DNA from: Endomychus coccineus
Taxonomy: Eukaryota; Arthropoda; Insecta; Coleoptera; Endomychidae
Direction: 5' to 3'
Assembly: GCA_958510875.1 (NCBI GenBank)
Contig: OY294070.1
Coordinates: forward strand, 113,316,703-113,380,702
DNA length: 64,000 nucleotides
The notes under the pieces were generated by a model. The model made no database searches. It saw only the letters and a program-made list of their open reading frames with translations, and had not been told where the DNA came from. Position numbers and translations under genes: made by a program. Positions 23,801 through 38,800 of this stretch are shown here, in pieces. Position 1 is the stretch's first letter, and each line of letters starts with the position of its first letter.

Positions 23801-26800
23801 CTACGTTCCAATTTCCCCTTTTTTTGTTTAGAAATTAAATTATTGATCAAAGATTTGTGGTAACCAACGCAATTTGCTGAAGTTTCTCAACTTCTGCTAT
23901 TACTCAACTTCAACTACTTATAATGTGATACCTCTAGAATGCAGAAATCAGTAATTTACGGATATTTCTGAGAAAATAAATATTATGTATCTTGCAATAT
24001 TGAACAATTTTCAATCATATAATTAAATTACGAAAATTTAAATTTAGTGTTTAGTTTTAATCCTCAATCGCTACTTAATAAATTTATATCAACAGTTTTC
24101 CTAAATTGTATATTGGTGGCACATACAAGTATTTCATCATAGTTATTCACAGATATCTTTTGTAATAATTATAAATTACATTACATTATTACAGATTAAA
24201 CGTTTGCTCCTCACCCCATTTAAATGAAAAATTATTTCCCCTGTTACCGTAAAAATCATAAACAATACCATGCTATTATTATTGTAAAACAACTACAATT
24301 TTAATTTCAACTTTATATTGAAAAATTATTTTATCATTACAAGTGATTTTATTTTTTTGATTTTTCAATAACATTGTCACAATCAAATTTCAAACAAGAA
24401 ATAAATACAAATCGCATTAAATAATGTTGACACATCCCAAATAATAACCAAATTAATCAATTGAAAAGAACACCTACTTCAGTATGTAAGCAAAAATTAA
24501 AATTCAAGAAGAAAAGAAATTTGTCAGTGGAACTTATTTTGAAAAAATCTGAAACAACTCCTTTGTAATAACTATGAATTACATTATATTATTACAGATT
24601 TAGCATTTGTTCCCCACCACACTCCAATGAATAATTATTAAACTTGTACCAAAAAATAATAAACAATACCATGCTATTTATTGTAAATAACTACAATTTC
24701 AAGTTTATCTTAAAAAACAATCGTCATCATTACAAGTGATTTTATTTTTATAATAATTATCCAGATTAGTCTCAATTCAATTAAAAACAAGTAATTAATT
24801 ATTAATCGATTGATTTGTTTTTTCAAAGCTGACAAAAATAACTGACTGTGTGGTAGGAAAAAAATCATATACAATGATGATTATTTTCTATAATGACCTT
24901 ACTTTAATATAACTCACCTAATTTGGCTAACCATTCTGTAACTTCCTGGGAGGTATATTTCAGACGAGTATCGTTCTTGATGTTGATCATACTCTCGGGA
25001 TGGTAAGGATAATAGAAATCTATCTTGTCCAACTTAATTTTAACGGATAACATCTGCAAAACGCTCAACAAATTCAACATGAATCCATCCCCCGATAAGG
25101 CCACTTCGTTCACTTGTAATTGGGCACGTTTTTCGTTACATTTCAAGACCAACGCCAAATAATTAAGCGTCGGATCTCTGCTTTCGATGTTGGCCAGAAG
25201 ACAGTGGAATATTCTGTACAGGGTGTTTCTCGTGTTCTCCAATTCCAATTGCAAGTTCTGATTTAGCGTTTTATCGCTTGCAGACGTTCCGGAGAAGAAT
25301 TTTTCGGCCACTTTGGGCTCGTCTTCAGCGAACACCGATATCGAGAGGAACGGACCTAGAAACGTCGTTCTAGTTACCTCTCTCCCCGGCGTTGGAGTGC
25401 ACGTTTCTACGAGAAACTGTGCTTGTTTGGTGATGAGCGAACAAAGCGGTCTCGATGTCAAACGTAGTTCGGCTAGCTCGAACAATGTTTGAAGGGGCAC
25501 TCTGTGTTCATCGCCCACTATACTCGCACTTTGCATCATGGTGCATAAGCCTGGGGATCAATGATATACATTTTTAGGTTACAAGAAAACAAAAACAGAG
25601 TAAATGTATGAAGGTTGTACTAAGACCGACAAAATAAAAATTTAAATGAAATTCAATAATCAACAACTTTCCCGTATTGCATGATTTTCCTGAGAGATCT
25701 TGAATATCAAAACCCATTATCACTTATGCATTTTTGGTAAGGTGGACAAAGATACCATAAAAATAGCTGCGTCTCAATTGATAAAAGATACATAACACTT
25801 GCCTGCCTCAGTATAACTGGGGCTATGAAAACACTCCCAATTGACATAAGAAGTAGGAAGACGTAAGAATGGGACTGCTGAGAATGCAAAATACGAGCAA
25901 CAGATCGGACACCAAAATGATCAAGGAAACAGTGGGAGGTAACATTCTTGAAATGAAATCAAGGATCACATAACTTCTACAATTCTTACTTCGAGATAAT
26001 CATACAAGATCGAAGGGTGTGAACTAAGACAACATCAGGGGTAAACCAAAGAGTTCTATATATAGAGTTGTAAAGTAGAAGACTGGCGTAGATCGCCATG
26101 TAAAGTAGAAGGACTTGCCAACGGTCGTCTTGTGGGGAAGAGGTCTTAATGTTGGGCGGTTCGCCCTAACTGACCCGTGGTCCTGGTCAAGGTATAGGGG
26201 ATGGAAACATATCACTTATAAAAGAGTCACTTTACTCAATTGTAGAGCTCGACGCCATTACGACATAATGCCTCGCTCTACATAATAATAGTACAGTCTT
26301 ACATCAATATCTTATATGAATAATCTATGATATAACTATATGTAACTGAATATGAATGTCCTACATAACTATATATATTATAATCTAACTGTGATGTTTA
26401 TGTTATCGTTCTACATACTCTAGTCTTTAGCATATACATCGATTCCTCAATAACTACCTCGAGATACCCTGTTCTGTGTGTCAAGGTTATCTTGGGCTAA
26501 ACAATGTGTAATAGTCAACATGTTGTTAGTGGGTCAGTTATGAGTTATCAATATATGCTTAATAACATTACTTAATAAGAATAAGGTCGAATTCTATAAC
26601 TTAGGGTTTTTAGGTAATCTCGTATAGGAATGGATGATTCCTATACTACAGAGTAGACAAGTAGTGTGTTAAGCATAAGAAAGCGCTGGTAAGTAGTCGG
26701 ACATTCTGTTCTTCTCGCACATGTTAGTGCGCTCTCACTCGCACGGTCTCCCCTTCTATCACAAAGAGTATAAGAATACAAGAATAAGTATAACGCGCGC

Positions 26801-29800
26801 ACATCGTGCGAGCGCAGTACATGTGCGAGAAGGACAGAATGTCCGTTAACATACCAGTGAAAGGCTTAGTTGTCTACTCTATATACAGAACTCTTTGGGC
26901 AAACCTGGTGAAAGGAGTGGTGCTGGAATATACAGTGAGGGAAATAAAGAATATACACTTTATAATTCGGAACATGGCTTATGAAATATCCCGAATAGGC
27001 AGTAATTGGGGAAAAAACAATACAAAAGCTACTAAAAGTGAAGAAACAGGAGACACTTATGAATTTGTTTCTTGTCAAAATCATGACCAACTAAATTTTG
27101 TACTACAATTTTGCTAATAGTCTAGGAGCCAGAGCGATATTGATGGTCTGAACATTAACCCGATGGCACTATGGTTTATCGTTAGAGGACGGTTCAATGA
27201 CCAATTCATCTCAAAGACCGAATTTTCCCCGACTGCTAGATCTCCAGATACAGCATCCGCATTTTTTGTTTTGACTGGAGGTTAACCCTTTCCAAGTTGC
27301 GGTTACTTGAAAAGCATGCCATTCTTATGCACTTCCATCATGTGCCATCATTTTTTATCGTGCCCGTTTATCAGGCATACCAGATCAAATTGGACCGAAA
27401 ATGGACTGCTAGTTAACCCTCCCAATCCTGGTGGAAAATGTTCATTGGTGTTGGCAATTGTTAACATACCCTATGCCATCAACAGTTATCGGTCCATTTC
27501 CGAGTGATTGGCCATTATTTGGACCAAAAATGTTTATTTTCTTCATTTTGTGGCTAAAACTTGAAGGTTACAAGCCAACATGATGGCACCATGTTAAATA
27601 ACTTTATTGGAGGTCAAATGAATATTTGAAGTTATTGCCATCACTCCTTGCCTATTAAAACCCTCCAAAATCCCCTAAAACCACCCCCAAAAAAATATGA
27701 TTAATATGGATAATATGACCAAATTTATCATAAATTAGTAAATTTTTGAGATTCTGGCTGGTTTTTGTTTTGGGGGTGGTTTTATGGGGTTTTGGGGGGG
27801 TTTGAATAGTTAAGTGGAGTGATGGCAATAATTTTAAATCTTTATTTGACCTCCAATAAAGTTATTTAACATGGTGCCATCATGTTATCTTGTAACCCAC
27901 AAGTTTTAGACACAAAATGAACAAAAGAAACGTTTTTGGTCCGAATAATGGCCAATTACTCGGAAATGGACCGATAACTTCTGATGGCACATGGTGGAAG
28001 TGCATATAAATGGCATGCTTTTGAAGTAACCGCAACTTGAAAAGGGTTAACCTCCAGTCAAAAAAAAAATGCGGATGCTGTATCTCGAGATCTAGCAGCC
28101 GGGGAAAATTGAACCGTCCTCTTAACGATAAACCATAGTGCCATCGGGTTAATGTTCAGACCATCAATATCGTTCTGGCTCCTAGACTATAAACTTGTTC
28201 TAAGAATATCAGTTATCAGTGTTTGAGAAAACATTTTTTTCCTTCTAAATTATGCGAAATATGGAATTTTCACAAGAGGTAGAAAATGAAGATAACGAAT
28301 AAGCCTTTCTGTTGAAAAATCTTAGAACCATATTACCACCCCTTATCAAATTATTTAACACGTTGAATGCCACGACCATTTCACGAAAACTGGCCCCAGA
28401 CGTCACGGTATAAAAATCAAAAAAATGTAATCGAATTAAGTTCATCAAACATTTTTGGTATTTGCCTTCAATTTCGATTGTTTTTTTTTTACAAAAAGCA
28501 CTCACGCAAATTATCTCGCGACGGGCGTCTTGGAGTGAAGTTCTGTTTTGGCCGCCCAAGCACGAGATAACTCATGGTGACAACAACATCCTGGTCGCGC
28601 CATTCTATGTTTGCTAGTGCGTCTGAAATTTCATTAGCAGCCTACACATGTGAATCTTTTACCAGGTGTAGATTGTGAATTGGTAATAGTTTCGTTTGCA
28701 CATATTAGTAGTATACATCCATAATACATATAGTCCAGGCAACGAGCCGGAAAATAAAAAAAAAGAATCGAAAATTTTTTGTGGGATTCGATCCGTGGGG
28801 TTATCAGGATCATTCATAACACATAAAACCTCAGCGGTCACTCTCTCCCACCCCTTTGGGATCCAGAAATGACCCCCAAAAGGGTAATTTCGAATTTAAA
28901 ATGCACCAAGAAGGTTTTTTGGGTCGCCGATCACGATTCTGACGTCAGATGGTGGAAAATCGATCAAATTGACCAATTTCCCACCCCAAGAATTGATTTC
29001 AAGTAAATCTGACGTGAAAATCGTGATCAGCGACCCAAAAAAACCCCTTGGTGGATTTAAAATGCAAGCATAATATATATGGCCAAAATAATCTATAAGG
29101 CAGCTAAAATGACCAATTTGATCGATTTTCCACAACTAGTATTGATTTCAAGTAAATCTGACGTCAGAATCGTGATCAGCGTCCCAAAAAACTTCCTTGA
29201 TGCATTTTAAATTAGAAATTACCCTTTCGGGTAATTTGGGGGGTGGGGGGAGTTGACCCCTGAGGTTTTATGTGTTGTTATGAATGATCCTGATAACCCC
29301 ACGAATCGAATCCCACAAAAAAATTTCGATTCGGACCTACATGTCTTTTTTTATAATAGCTGAAATCCCGGTTCATTGCCTGGACTAATACTGCTTTATC
29401 GCCAAATTACTGGGGACACAACGAAATTTTTGAAATTTCTAGAGCATTTTGTATGCGCACTTATTGTAACAAAATGCCAAATTTCCATCATTTAGCAAGC
29501 ATACCAGCATCAGAGAAAAAGCAACGACCAACAAGAGCATGTCACGTATGCATTACAAACAAAATTCGACGAGAAAATAGATATTTCTGCTCTGCATGTG
29601 CTAAAAACCCTCATGTGTAGAAAAATGCTTTGAGAAATATCACGAAAATTGAAAACTTTCATTGTGTAACTTTTCTTACGAGGAAATAAAAAAATTTCAA
29701 TGTGTGACATCTTCGTTGTATTTTATTACCTTTTACAGACCCCCCGCAATTGTAATATGTATGTGAAAACCACGAACTAGCTCGTGATGGACACCAGAAA

Positions 29801-32800
29801 GAAGTCTTTCCAAACCGAGTTAACTCTTGGTGGGCATCTGGATACAGACAGCCAACCAAGTGTTATTTCGTTCTTGGCAGTCAACGTGTTAACAAATATC
29901 AGAGGCCTGAGGGTGGTTTTACCCTTCTACAATTCTTTGAATTTCTTTGGTTACTGAAAGTCGGGTAACTTTTTACAATGCACTTTTGCAAAATTTCTTC
30001 TAATTTGTCCACGCATTTGATAATAGCGCACAAAAATGTAATTTTTTAAGTCAACTTTGAACTCTCTTAACGGACAAATGGTACTTTTTTTACTATAAAA
30101 ATTGGGTTCAATCGACTTATTTTGACCCCTACAATAAGTGGTACTTTCATTCCCCAACAATTCTGGGACATCCTGTATACTACGTATTAGGCTGTGCCAA
30201 AAAATCGAAATTTTTTTATTTTTCTCTTCTTCGAGAATATCATTCCTCGTTCAAATTCATTCAGGTCCCCTAAATTTGAAACAAATCGGCTAATATTTAG
30301 AGGTGCATTAAGCCCAAAACGTGTTTTTGAAGGTTTTCCTAAATTTTTGAGAGGTTTCATAGCACTGTTCTACAATAACGGGATGTTTGACACTTGGGAG
30401 ACATTATTACATTCAAACACAAAGTATTTAATGCATTTCAGTCGCCACATCTACTTTCCCACAGATATATTGGCGAAAAGAACCATTTTTTAAGGCCTAA
30501 AAACTGTAATTTCAACTTTCAACTTCAATAACTTCATATTTTTAGGTTCGTGATGCGTCATATGCTCTTTTAACGTAGTCTAGTATCACGTAGCATTGAT
30601 TGAATTGATAATTTCAGAGAAAATCGCCCATCAGGTATGATAAATCTACACTCGAGTGAAAAAACGCTCCACTTCAAAATGCACCAAACATGGAAAAAAT
30701 TCAGAGTGCCATAGCTCGGTTGCGTTAAGTCGAAAATAGATGCATCTTTGAGTTCTAAAAAGGTTAGAATCTTCCCTTTAATGTGATGCTACTTAATGTG
30801 ATATAAAATCCATTTCACCTCCATTTCTTAGCGGGGTGGGAACCCCGCTAAGAAAAATAAATAAATAAATACTACTCAACACATTCTATTAACTCGTCGA
30901 TTAATTTTATAAAGATTCATTGATTGAGGTACAAAAATGGCAAAGTTGTGGCCAAAAAAACGCAAAATGGTACTTTTTTTTGAAAAATTCTTAACATCCC
31001 GCCAAATCATCGTAGAAACTCGAATTTTTGGGGAACTTAAAGAAAAATGATTGAAATTTATTAATCTGTTGTTTGATTGAATCCATGATTTTTTCGGCTC
31101 GGCCCACGAGCTGTCAAAGTGGGACATTTTTTGACACCAGGAACATATTTTTCTTAGCGGGGTGGGAGGGGGTGCAATGGATTTGGTATCACATTAACTA
31201 GCATCACATTAAAGGGAAGGTTCTAGTCTTTTCAGAACTCAAAGATTCATCCAGTTTCGAGTGTAGATTATCATAGCTGATGGGCGATTTTCTCTAAAAT
31301 TATCAATTCAATTAATGCTACGTGATACTAGACTACGTTAAAAGAGCATATGACGTATCACGAACCTAAAAATATGAAGTTATTGAAGTTGAAAGTTGAA
31401 ATTACAGTTTTTAGGCCTTAAAAAAATGGTTCTTTTCGCCAATATATCTGTCGGAAAGTGGATGTGGCGACTGAAATGCATTAAATTCTTTGTGTTTGAA
31501 TGTAATAATGTCTCCTAAGTGTCAAACAGCCCGTTATTGTAGAACAGTGTTAAGAAACCTATCAAAAATTGAGGAAAAGCTTCGAAAAACACGTTTTGGG
31601 CTTGATGCACCTCGAAATATTAACCGATTTGTTTCAAATTTGGGGGTCCTGAGTGAATTTGAACGGGGAATGATATACTCGAAGAAGAACGAAATGAAAA
31701 AATATCGATTTTTTTTGGCAGTCTACTACGTATATATCTCTATATATCATTTCAAAATGCATTGAAATTGTGGTGCCTCATTTGAAAGCGACGAAATATA
31801 TGTTAATTCTCATCATACCAGTAATGGCAGATAACTTCAACAGAAGCAATGATCACATAAACATTTCTACATCCTGTTTTTCCAACTGTTATTCGCACAA
31901 TTGAGAAACTATTCAGTAAAGGGTAATGGAGAAAAAATAATTTATATTTTTTATTTATTTAATTAATGAAATAAATATTAATAATAATTCCCTACAAATT
32001 ATATTAAAATTTAATTCTTATTTATAAATATAAATAAATTTTTAATAATTTAATAATAAATAATTAATTTATTTATATTTTTTAATTATTTCATTAATAA
32101 AATAAAAATCAATAATTCCCTGGAGAAAATATTTAAATATAATTTTTAGTTATAAATATAAATAAACTTGTTATATTCAAAAGCCATAAAAATTTAATAA
32201 ATCTATTAATAAAATTACTTATAAAAAATTGTAAAAATACACCTTTGAAATTTAATCTAAAAAACGATGAAGATGAAAAATTGTATTTACTGAATAACAA
32301 ATGAATATATTTATTCATTTCAAAATTTAAATTATACTAGTAAATATAAAAGAAAAAATTCATAAATGTGAATAAAATTATTTATAGACATAATTTTAAG
32401 CTTAAAATTTATTACAAAAAAACATATTTAAAATTTCACCGAAAAAATATTGGAAAAGTTAAGGGTTAAATTTTGCTAGTTCGAAGGTTAATTAACAATA
32501 TTAGAAACCTAGGTTTGAACTGTATGAATAGGGGGTGACTTACCTTGCAAAATCGGGCTGAAGACACTGGAAAAAAGTTTTTCATTTTGATGTGTCCTTG
32601 AAACCAGTTCCATTAGAAAACCTCTGGGGAGAGTCTGATCTATAACTGGCTTCAGCAGCGGATGATTTTCGTTCAGATTGAAGGTGTCGCTGGGCGGAAC
32701 CACAAAGCCCTGAACGACCAAAGTAGTATACTGTACCAATTGAGCACGCATTTCGGATAAGACGCCATCTAACGGGGGAATGCTGGAACGTTTCGGATGA

Positions 32801-35800
32801 TTCCTTTCTTCCAGTCCTACGCGATTGTACGAATTCATCAGGAAATTTAGGGCCTGACTGTGTGGGGTTGAGTTCGATGTACTGTTCTCGGGAAAGGGAA
32901 GTAGGGGGATTGGACAGCTACCGACGGGGCTGGGAGACGGACTCAGATTCTGAGTAGGACTGATCGAAAACGATTTGACGCTGCTGCCGTCCAAATTGTC
33001 AGACTTGAGTTCGACGAGGTTCTTGAATGGGTTACAATCGGCGCCGAAAAGAACCAGAATTTCCATGAGCGACATGGATATCAAGTCCCTGATGGGCATT
33101 GTGGGGTTCTGAGCGAGGAACTCGGCGGTTTGGGGCAGGTATAAGAAATTCTCAGAAGAATGCTTGAACGTTGACTGCAATACTCTGGCTACGGTGGTTT
33201 GTAGTTGTTCTTCTGTCATCTCAATCGATGAGGAGGACGTTCGTTGCCGCTGTATGTCTTTTTTCTGCAGATCTGATTCGTCAACCTGAAATTGAAAATA
33301 ATATAACACAACTCAATACGATTACGAAGACTGTGGTCAACATTACAGAAGATGGCAGCTTAGTTGGCGAAATGCGTAGTTATATTTTAAAATATCAATG
33401 TGGTGGTTGACTACGTTTATTTGATTCAATAGATCAAAGAATTCCTCAAGTGTGAAACACTGTTCCAATTGCAAATTGGAAATGAATCTTGGAACTTGGC
33501 TTCTTTCTAATAATTTAAGGATTCAGTGGCGCCTGGCGCATAGGGACTGCTAACAACTTTTCAACCCCACTCCACTTTCATTCTTCATGGTTAACCACCC
33601 ATCTGGTGATCGACGCGCGCTAGCTGCTAGTATGCATGCCCCGACATCAAGAAAAAACTGCGAAGGTGAACACACCCGAATGCGAATTGAGGCATTACCT
33701 TCTGAATAACAAGGCCAAAGTGCTCTGACGTCAGCCAAGGTGTGTACAGGCAGCATAGCCATTTTGTTTACAATCTATATATTGGACGTCATCAAGTTCT
33801 GCATATAGAAAATTATAGTTTCGTTTGCGAGTAGTGGATATTGAGATGTTTGATTGTGTTTCATTTGGTATTGATTCATTTTTGAATGTAATGTGTATGT
33901 AAAGTAAAACTGAAGTAATGCCAAAATCTAAAACAATATTGTATTATGTGCTAACACTTTTTTGTAGTTTATAATAATTGTCTTCTGTGTGTTGTTCCCA
34001 ATTAACAAACATTCCTGGAAAGTGTAGTTTATAGAGGTGTAGAAGAAATCTTGGATAGAGTTAAAAGTGCATGTTTTTGGTTTTCCAAAAGACGACGCAC
34101 TTTGTGCCACAAATGGATGGCGTCAATACCTCGTTTGTTTCAGTGATGACCACATCGTTGGAGCCATTTCTTAATGTTTGGAAATAGATAAAAATCCCAG
34201 GGGCCCAAATCTAGAGAATATGGTGGATGACGAACCAATTCGTAGCGCAATTCATGCAATTTTGCCATTGCGACTGCGGACCTGTGCGCCGGTGCGTTGT
34301 CCTGTTGGAAGAGTAGTTTTTTCTTTGCTAAATGCGGCCGATTTCGCTTCTAGTCGGCGTCGAATCGATCCAACAGCTCTGCATAATATACGCCGGTGAT
34401 TGTTTTGCCCTTTTCCAGGTAATCGATATGAACGATACCGTGTGCTTCCAAAAAAACTGTCGCCATGACTTTGTTGGCCGATAAATTCACCTTGGCCTTT
34501 TTCGTCTTCGATTCGCCAGGTCAAGTCCACTGTTTCGAATGTTCTTTGGTCTCTAGTGTGTTTTGATGGATCCATGTTTCGTCCATGATTACGAAAAGGC
34601 GCAAAAAGTTCTTCTTAACGCGTTTGAACATCGTCATCCTCCTTTGAAGTTGTCACACGGTCGCGCTTGTTGTCAACAGAGAGAAAATGCGGCACCCATC
34701 TGGCAGATAACTTCATCAAATTCAAAAATTTATGCAAAATGTTCCGTATCCGATCGGTTGAGATGCCCATAGCCTCAGCAAGCTTGTGGACTTAAACTCG
34801 CCGATCGTCCAATATCATACATTGAATTTTATAGACGATTTCTGGCGTTGTAACCTTAATTGGATAACCAAAACGTTCGGCGTTCTTTGTGGTCATATTA
34901 CCACAACGAAAATCAGTAAACCAGTTGTGAATCGTTTCAATCCATGGTAAAGAACAAGCGATGCTTTTTCCACGCAAGAAATAATGTTGCTTTCGATGGG
35001 TGTCGAAACTGAATAACATATCAGTCTGAAAATTTGAATGAGTTCTAGTTAAAGATGGTACGTCACAAATGTCACATGGGATTTTCGATTGTGGCGCCAT
35101 CTGTTTTATTTTTCAGGAACTTTTCAACTTGCCCTCGTAATAATTTAAAAGTTGTTACAATTTAGCACTTCTATGAATAGTTGAAAATTTCCTTAAAGCC
35201 ATCCATTTTTAGTTTCTTCAATAGCAGATATAGTCAAAATTTTTAGATACATTCCAAGATGTTACATTCTTCTGTGAATTACAATATACTATTTCTTCAT
35301 AGAAACCGTAAGAAATAGTTTAATCATTGAAAATAGGATATTTTATGCTTCGATTATAGACCATATAATGTTTATTTAACAGTCAACAAAATACCAAATT
35401 TAAGTTTCCGGTTAACTGGATGAACTTTAAACAATTTCATAAGAAATAAGGTTATTTGTACCTTAAGCATGAAGTAACCATCAGCTCTAATTATCTATTC
35501 TTACCTCCATGTTTTCAAATCCAGAGTCAATATCAGTGTTTGCACCAGCCTTCTCTGCCGATCCACTAACTTCATCGACTTCCATGTGAGTGGAACTGGT
35601 TTCAGAATCGCTTCTTTGGGGAGGAGCACGACTTCTGCTTTTGGAACTGCATGGCATGTCAATGGGTTTGCTGGGGACTTGGAATAACCCATCCGCTTTT
35701 TGGAGTTCGGAGAAAACATCTTTTTCATCTGTAATTTTGATTCAATTGAAATACAGACCAGAATGAACTGTGAATAATTTTCAATACCGTTTATTATTTT

Positions 35801-38800
35801 TTTCATAACTTACCATCCTTTGTTTTAATAGAAACTGCACTGTCTTCAAGAACAGAACTATTATTTTCAAAAGTAATAGGGCTGTGTATCCGGGTTAAGC
35901 TTATTGGTGATTGAGATATCGGAGTGAACGGGGGAGATACAGAGCTCAAAGGTGATCCACTCTCTAATGCTGCTAGACGAGCTAAACGCCTCCGTCTTAT
36001 CTGAAACAACGTTTTGAACTGTTACTTAAAGATATATTAGGAAAATTGTAAGGTAGAGTATTGTTCATATTATACTGTTGACCTTTTGAGTGCAATAAAA
36101 CCCTAATTATCCCTCTGGTCATAAATTGCACCAAATTTACTACCTTTTCCGGTAGGGCCAGAGCATAAACAAATTTTATTTAACTGCAACCCTAATTATA
36201 CTATTTTAAGTAGGTAGAAATAGACCGTCCGGAGGTATTATATACCTAATAATATAAATATTAAATTGAAATAAGACGATAGCGGTTGCAGAAAGAAAAG
36301 AAAAATTGTAGCAATTGTTGGTAAAAAGCTGTGAGGAACATACACTATATACTGCAAAAGCGAGTTTATCCGAGTTGTGGCATAAACGATTAGATCACAT
36401 CGGTCTTCGGAGTCTGGAAAAACTTGTGAAAATGTCTGAAGGAATGGATCTATCGGAAAAATGTTCACTGGAATTCCAGAAAGTTTGTTAGATTTGTGTG
36501 AAAGGCAAACAAACATGCTTAACTCATGACAAAACTCATATTCGAGCAAAGCGTTCTCTACAATTAGTTCATAGTGATGTTTTTGGGCCAATCAACCCGG
36601 AGTCGTGTTATGAGAAGAAACATTGCTTGGTGTTCACTGAAGACTACACACGCATTTCACGGTTGAGTACATGATAAGTCAACTCAGAAGTCTCACGATT
36701 TTTCAAAATGTTTGAAGCAATGGGTTTTTGACCAAAAAAAGTCGTTTCGTCGTGACAATTGTCGAGAATACATCACAACTGTTTTGTGAAGCTCGTGGAA
36801 TTCAACTGCAATTCACGATTAGGTAAACGCCGGAACAAAATGGCGTGGCGGAGCGTATGAATCGTACTATAGTTGAAAAAGCGCGCTGCATGCTATTGGA
36901 ATCAAAGTTAGACAATACATTTTGGAAGGAGGCGGTGTTGGCAGCTTTCTATTTAGTAAACAAGTTCAACCAGAGCTTCAAACAACAATAAAACGCCAGC
37001 AGAAGTTTGGTTTGGCGTGAAGCCAAATTTGAAAGGTGTCACAGTGTTTGGATGTTTTGCTTACTTGCATGTAACAACGGAGCTGATAAGAACCCTTTTT
37101 AGAAGGAATCATTTATCTCCCGATGCTAAACAATAAATTAAAAATGTATGACAATCTTTGCTAAAAAGAGATTTTAATTCAAGTGATGCATTAGCCGAAA
37201 CGTCTGCTGTAACAAGTACTTCTCTATCTTCGGTAAAGGTTATAGTATAAAGCCTATTATTCCTAGAACACAGAGACATTAAAAAGTACTGACGAGAATG
37301 ATGTGGATTTACTAAGAGGGACAATTTATAAAATGTATGAAGAATAACCTGTATCTAGGTTTCCCTAACAAATAGGCAAAATGGACAATTTTGCTTAAAA
37401 TGGGTTTTAAATAACACACGATTCATAAAAGACAAACCCTAATGGAATCTCAAAGTTTACGAGAATCGCGACATGAATATTTCATGGCTATTAAACAATA
37501 AAGAGTAGAAAATCTTCCAATTATCTATCTTGACGAAACATGGTTTGATACACACGACAAAATTCCAAACCAAAGCCTTAAAATAAAGGCAAAACAATAA
37601 CAATAATAATACATGCACGTTCAGAAAATGGATTTGTTACGAACTGTCTTTTGCTTTCAGCTACAAACAACAGATTACACTATAGATTACCACCAAGACA
37701 CTGACGCAACACTTTTTGAACATAGTCTTCTTCAAAATATACCCAAAATAGCGTAATTGTAATGGACAATGCTAGTTATCATAGTCAAGTAAAATGTTGT
37801 CTAGTTCTAACAGCACTAAAGCCCAAAGCAGACATTCAAAATTTTATGATACATAATAATATACATTTTGGAGAAACTTACAGAAAACGGGATCTTTTGG
37901 AAGAATTAAATGTTTTCATACACGAAGACATGAAGTCAAATCAAATATTAGAACGACTAATGTTTCCCCCACATTAACTATATCTGTAGTGGAATTAAAA
38001 AAAAACATAGCAAATAGAATCCAGTTGTTAAAATTGATTAATTATTATATCTTTAGTAATAAAATAAAATATTATTTTCAATTGATCATTATTTTCCGTC
38101 AGTATAAAATGTCTTTTTAATTCAAAATAAAAATAAATCAATATGTAGGTATATTTTCAGGTCGACCCTGCACCCATTTCTTGTAATTTGAAGATGTTGG
38201 GACCAACACAATGGGGTTTAAACAGGTAGTTGGTTTATTGCAGTAAAGGTCAACAGTATTATGAACTATACTATAAGCAGATATATTGAATCAGAATTAT
38301 GTTTGCTTATTCTAGAAACTAACAGATTCAGTCAACAAAAATTATTGTCCACTTTGGTATAGAATTGTAGGGTTAGCTCCCTGAAATGGTTGTGGTCAAT
38401 ATTTTTTGTTGACTGAATCTGTTAGTTTCAATTGTTTTTAGCAAATGGGTATCTGGAAGACTGAAAACTTTTCAGCTTAAATTTATCAAATACTGAACCA
38501 GTTCGATAATGTAATATCCATGTACCTATGTCAAGTAAAACACTAGAGGTATATAAAACTAAAAAAATTTTATCGCGCAAAGCTTCATCAATTGTTGCCA
38601 AATTTGGATATACATTATTCTTTTATAGCCAAAGTGCGAGCAGTATTTCATTGAATTTTATGAATAACTGTATATCTCAAAATTGTGTAAAAACCCAATC
38701 TAACGGGATTCTAAGGGTATAAAACTATAGGGCCTAAGCTGCCCGAATGTTGTTTATCTTTTGCTATCTAATGCCTCGCATTCTAACCATGGCAGTTTCT

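Noticed and set aside
30194..31765. 99- and 91-codon frames in fold-back D
   Set aside because: They lie in mirrored arms of a non-coding palindrome and have no domain.
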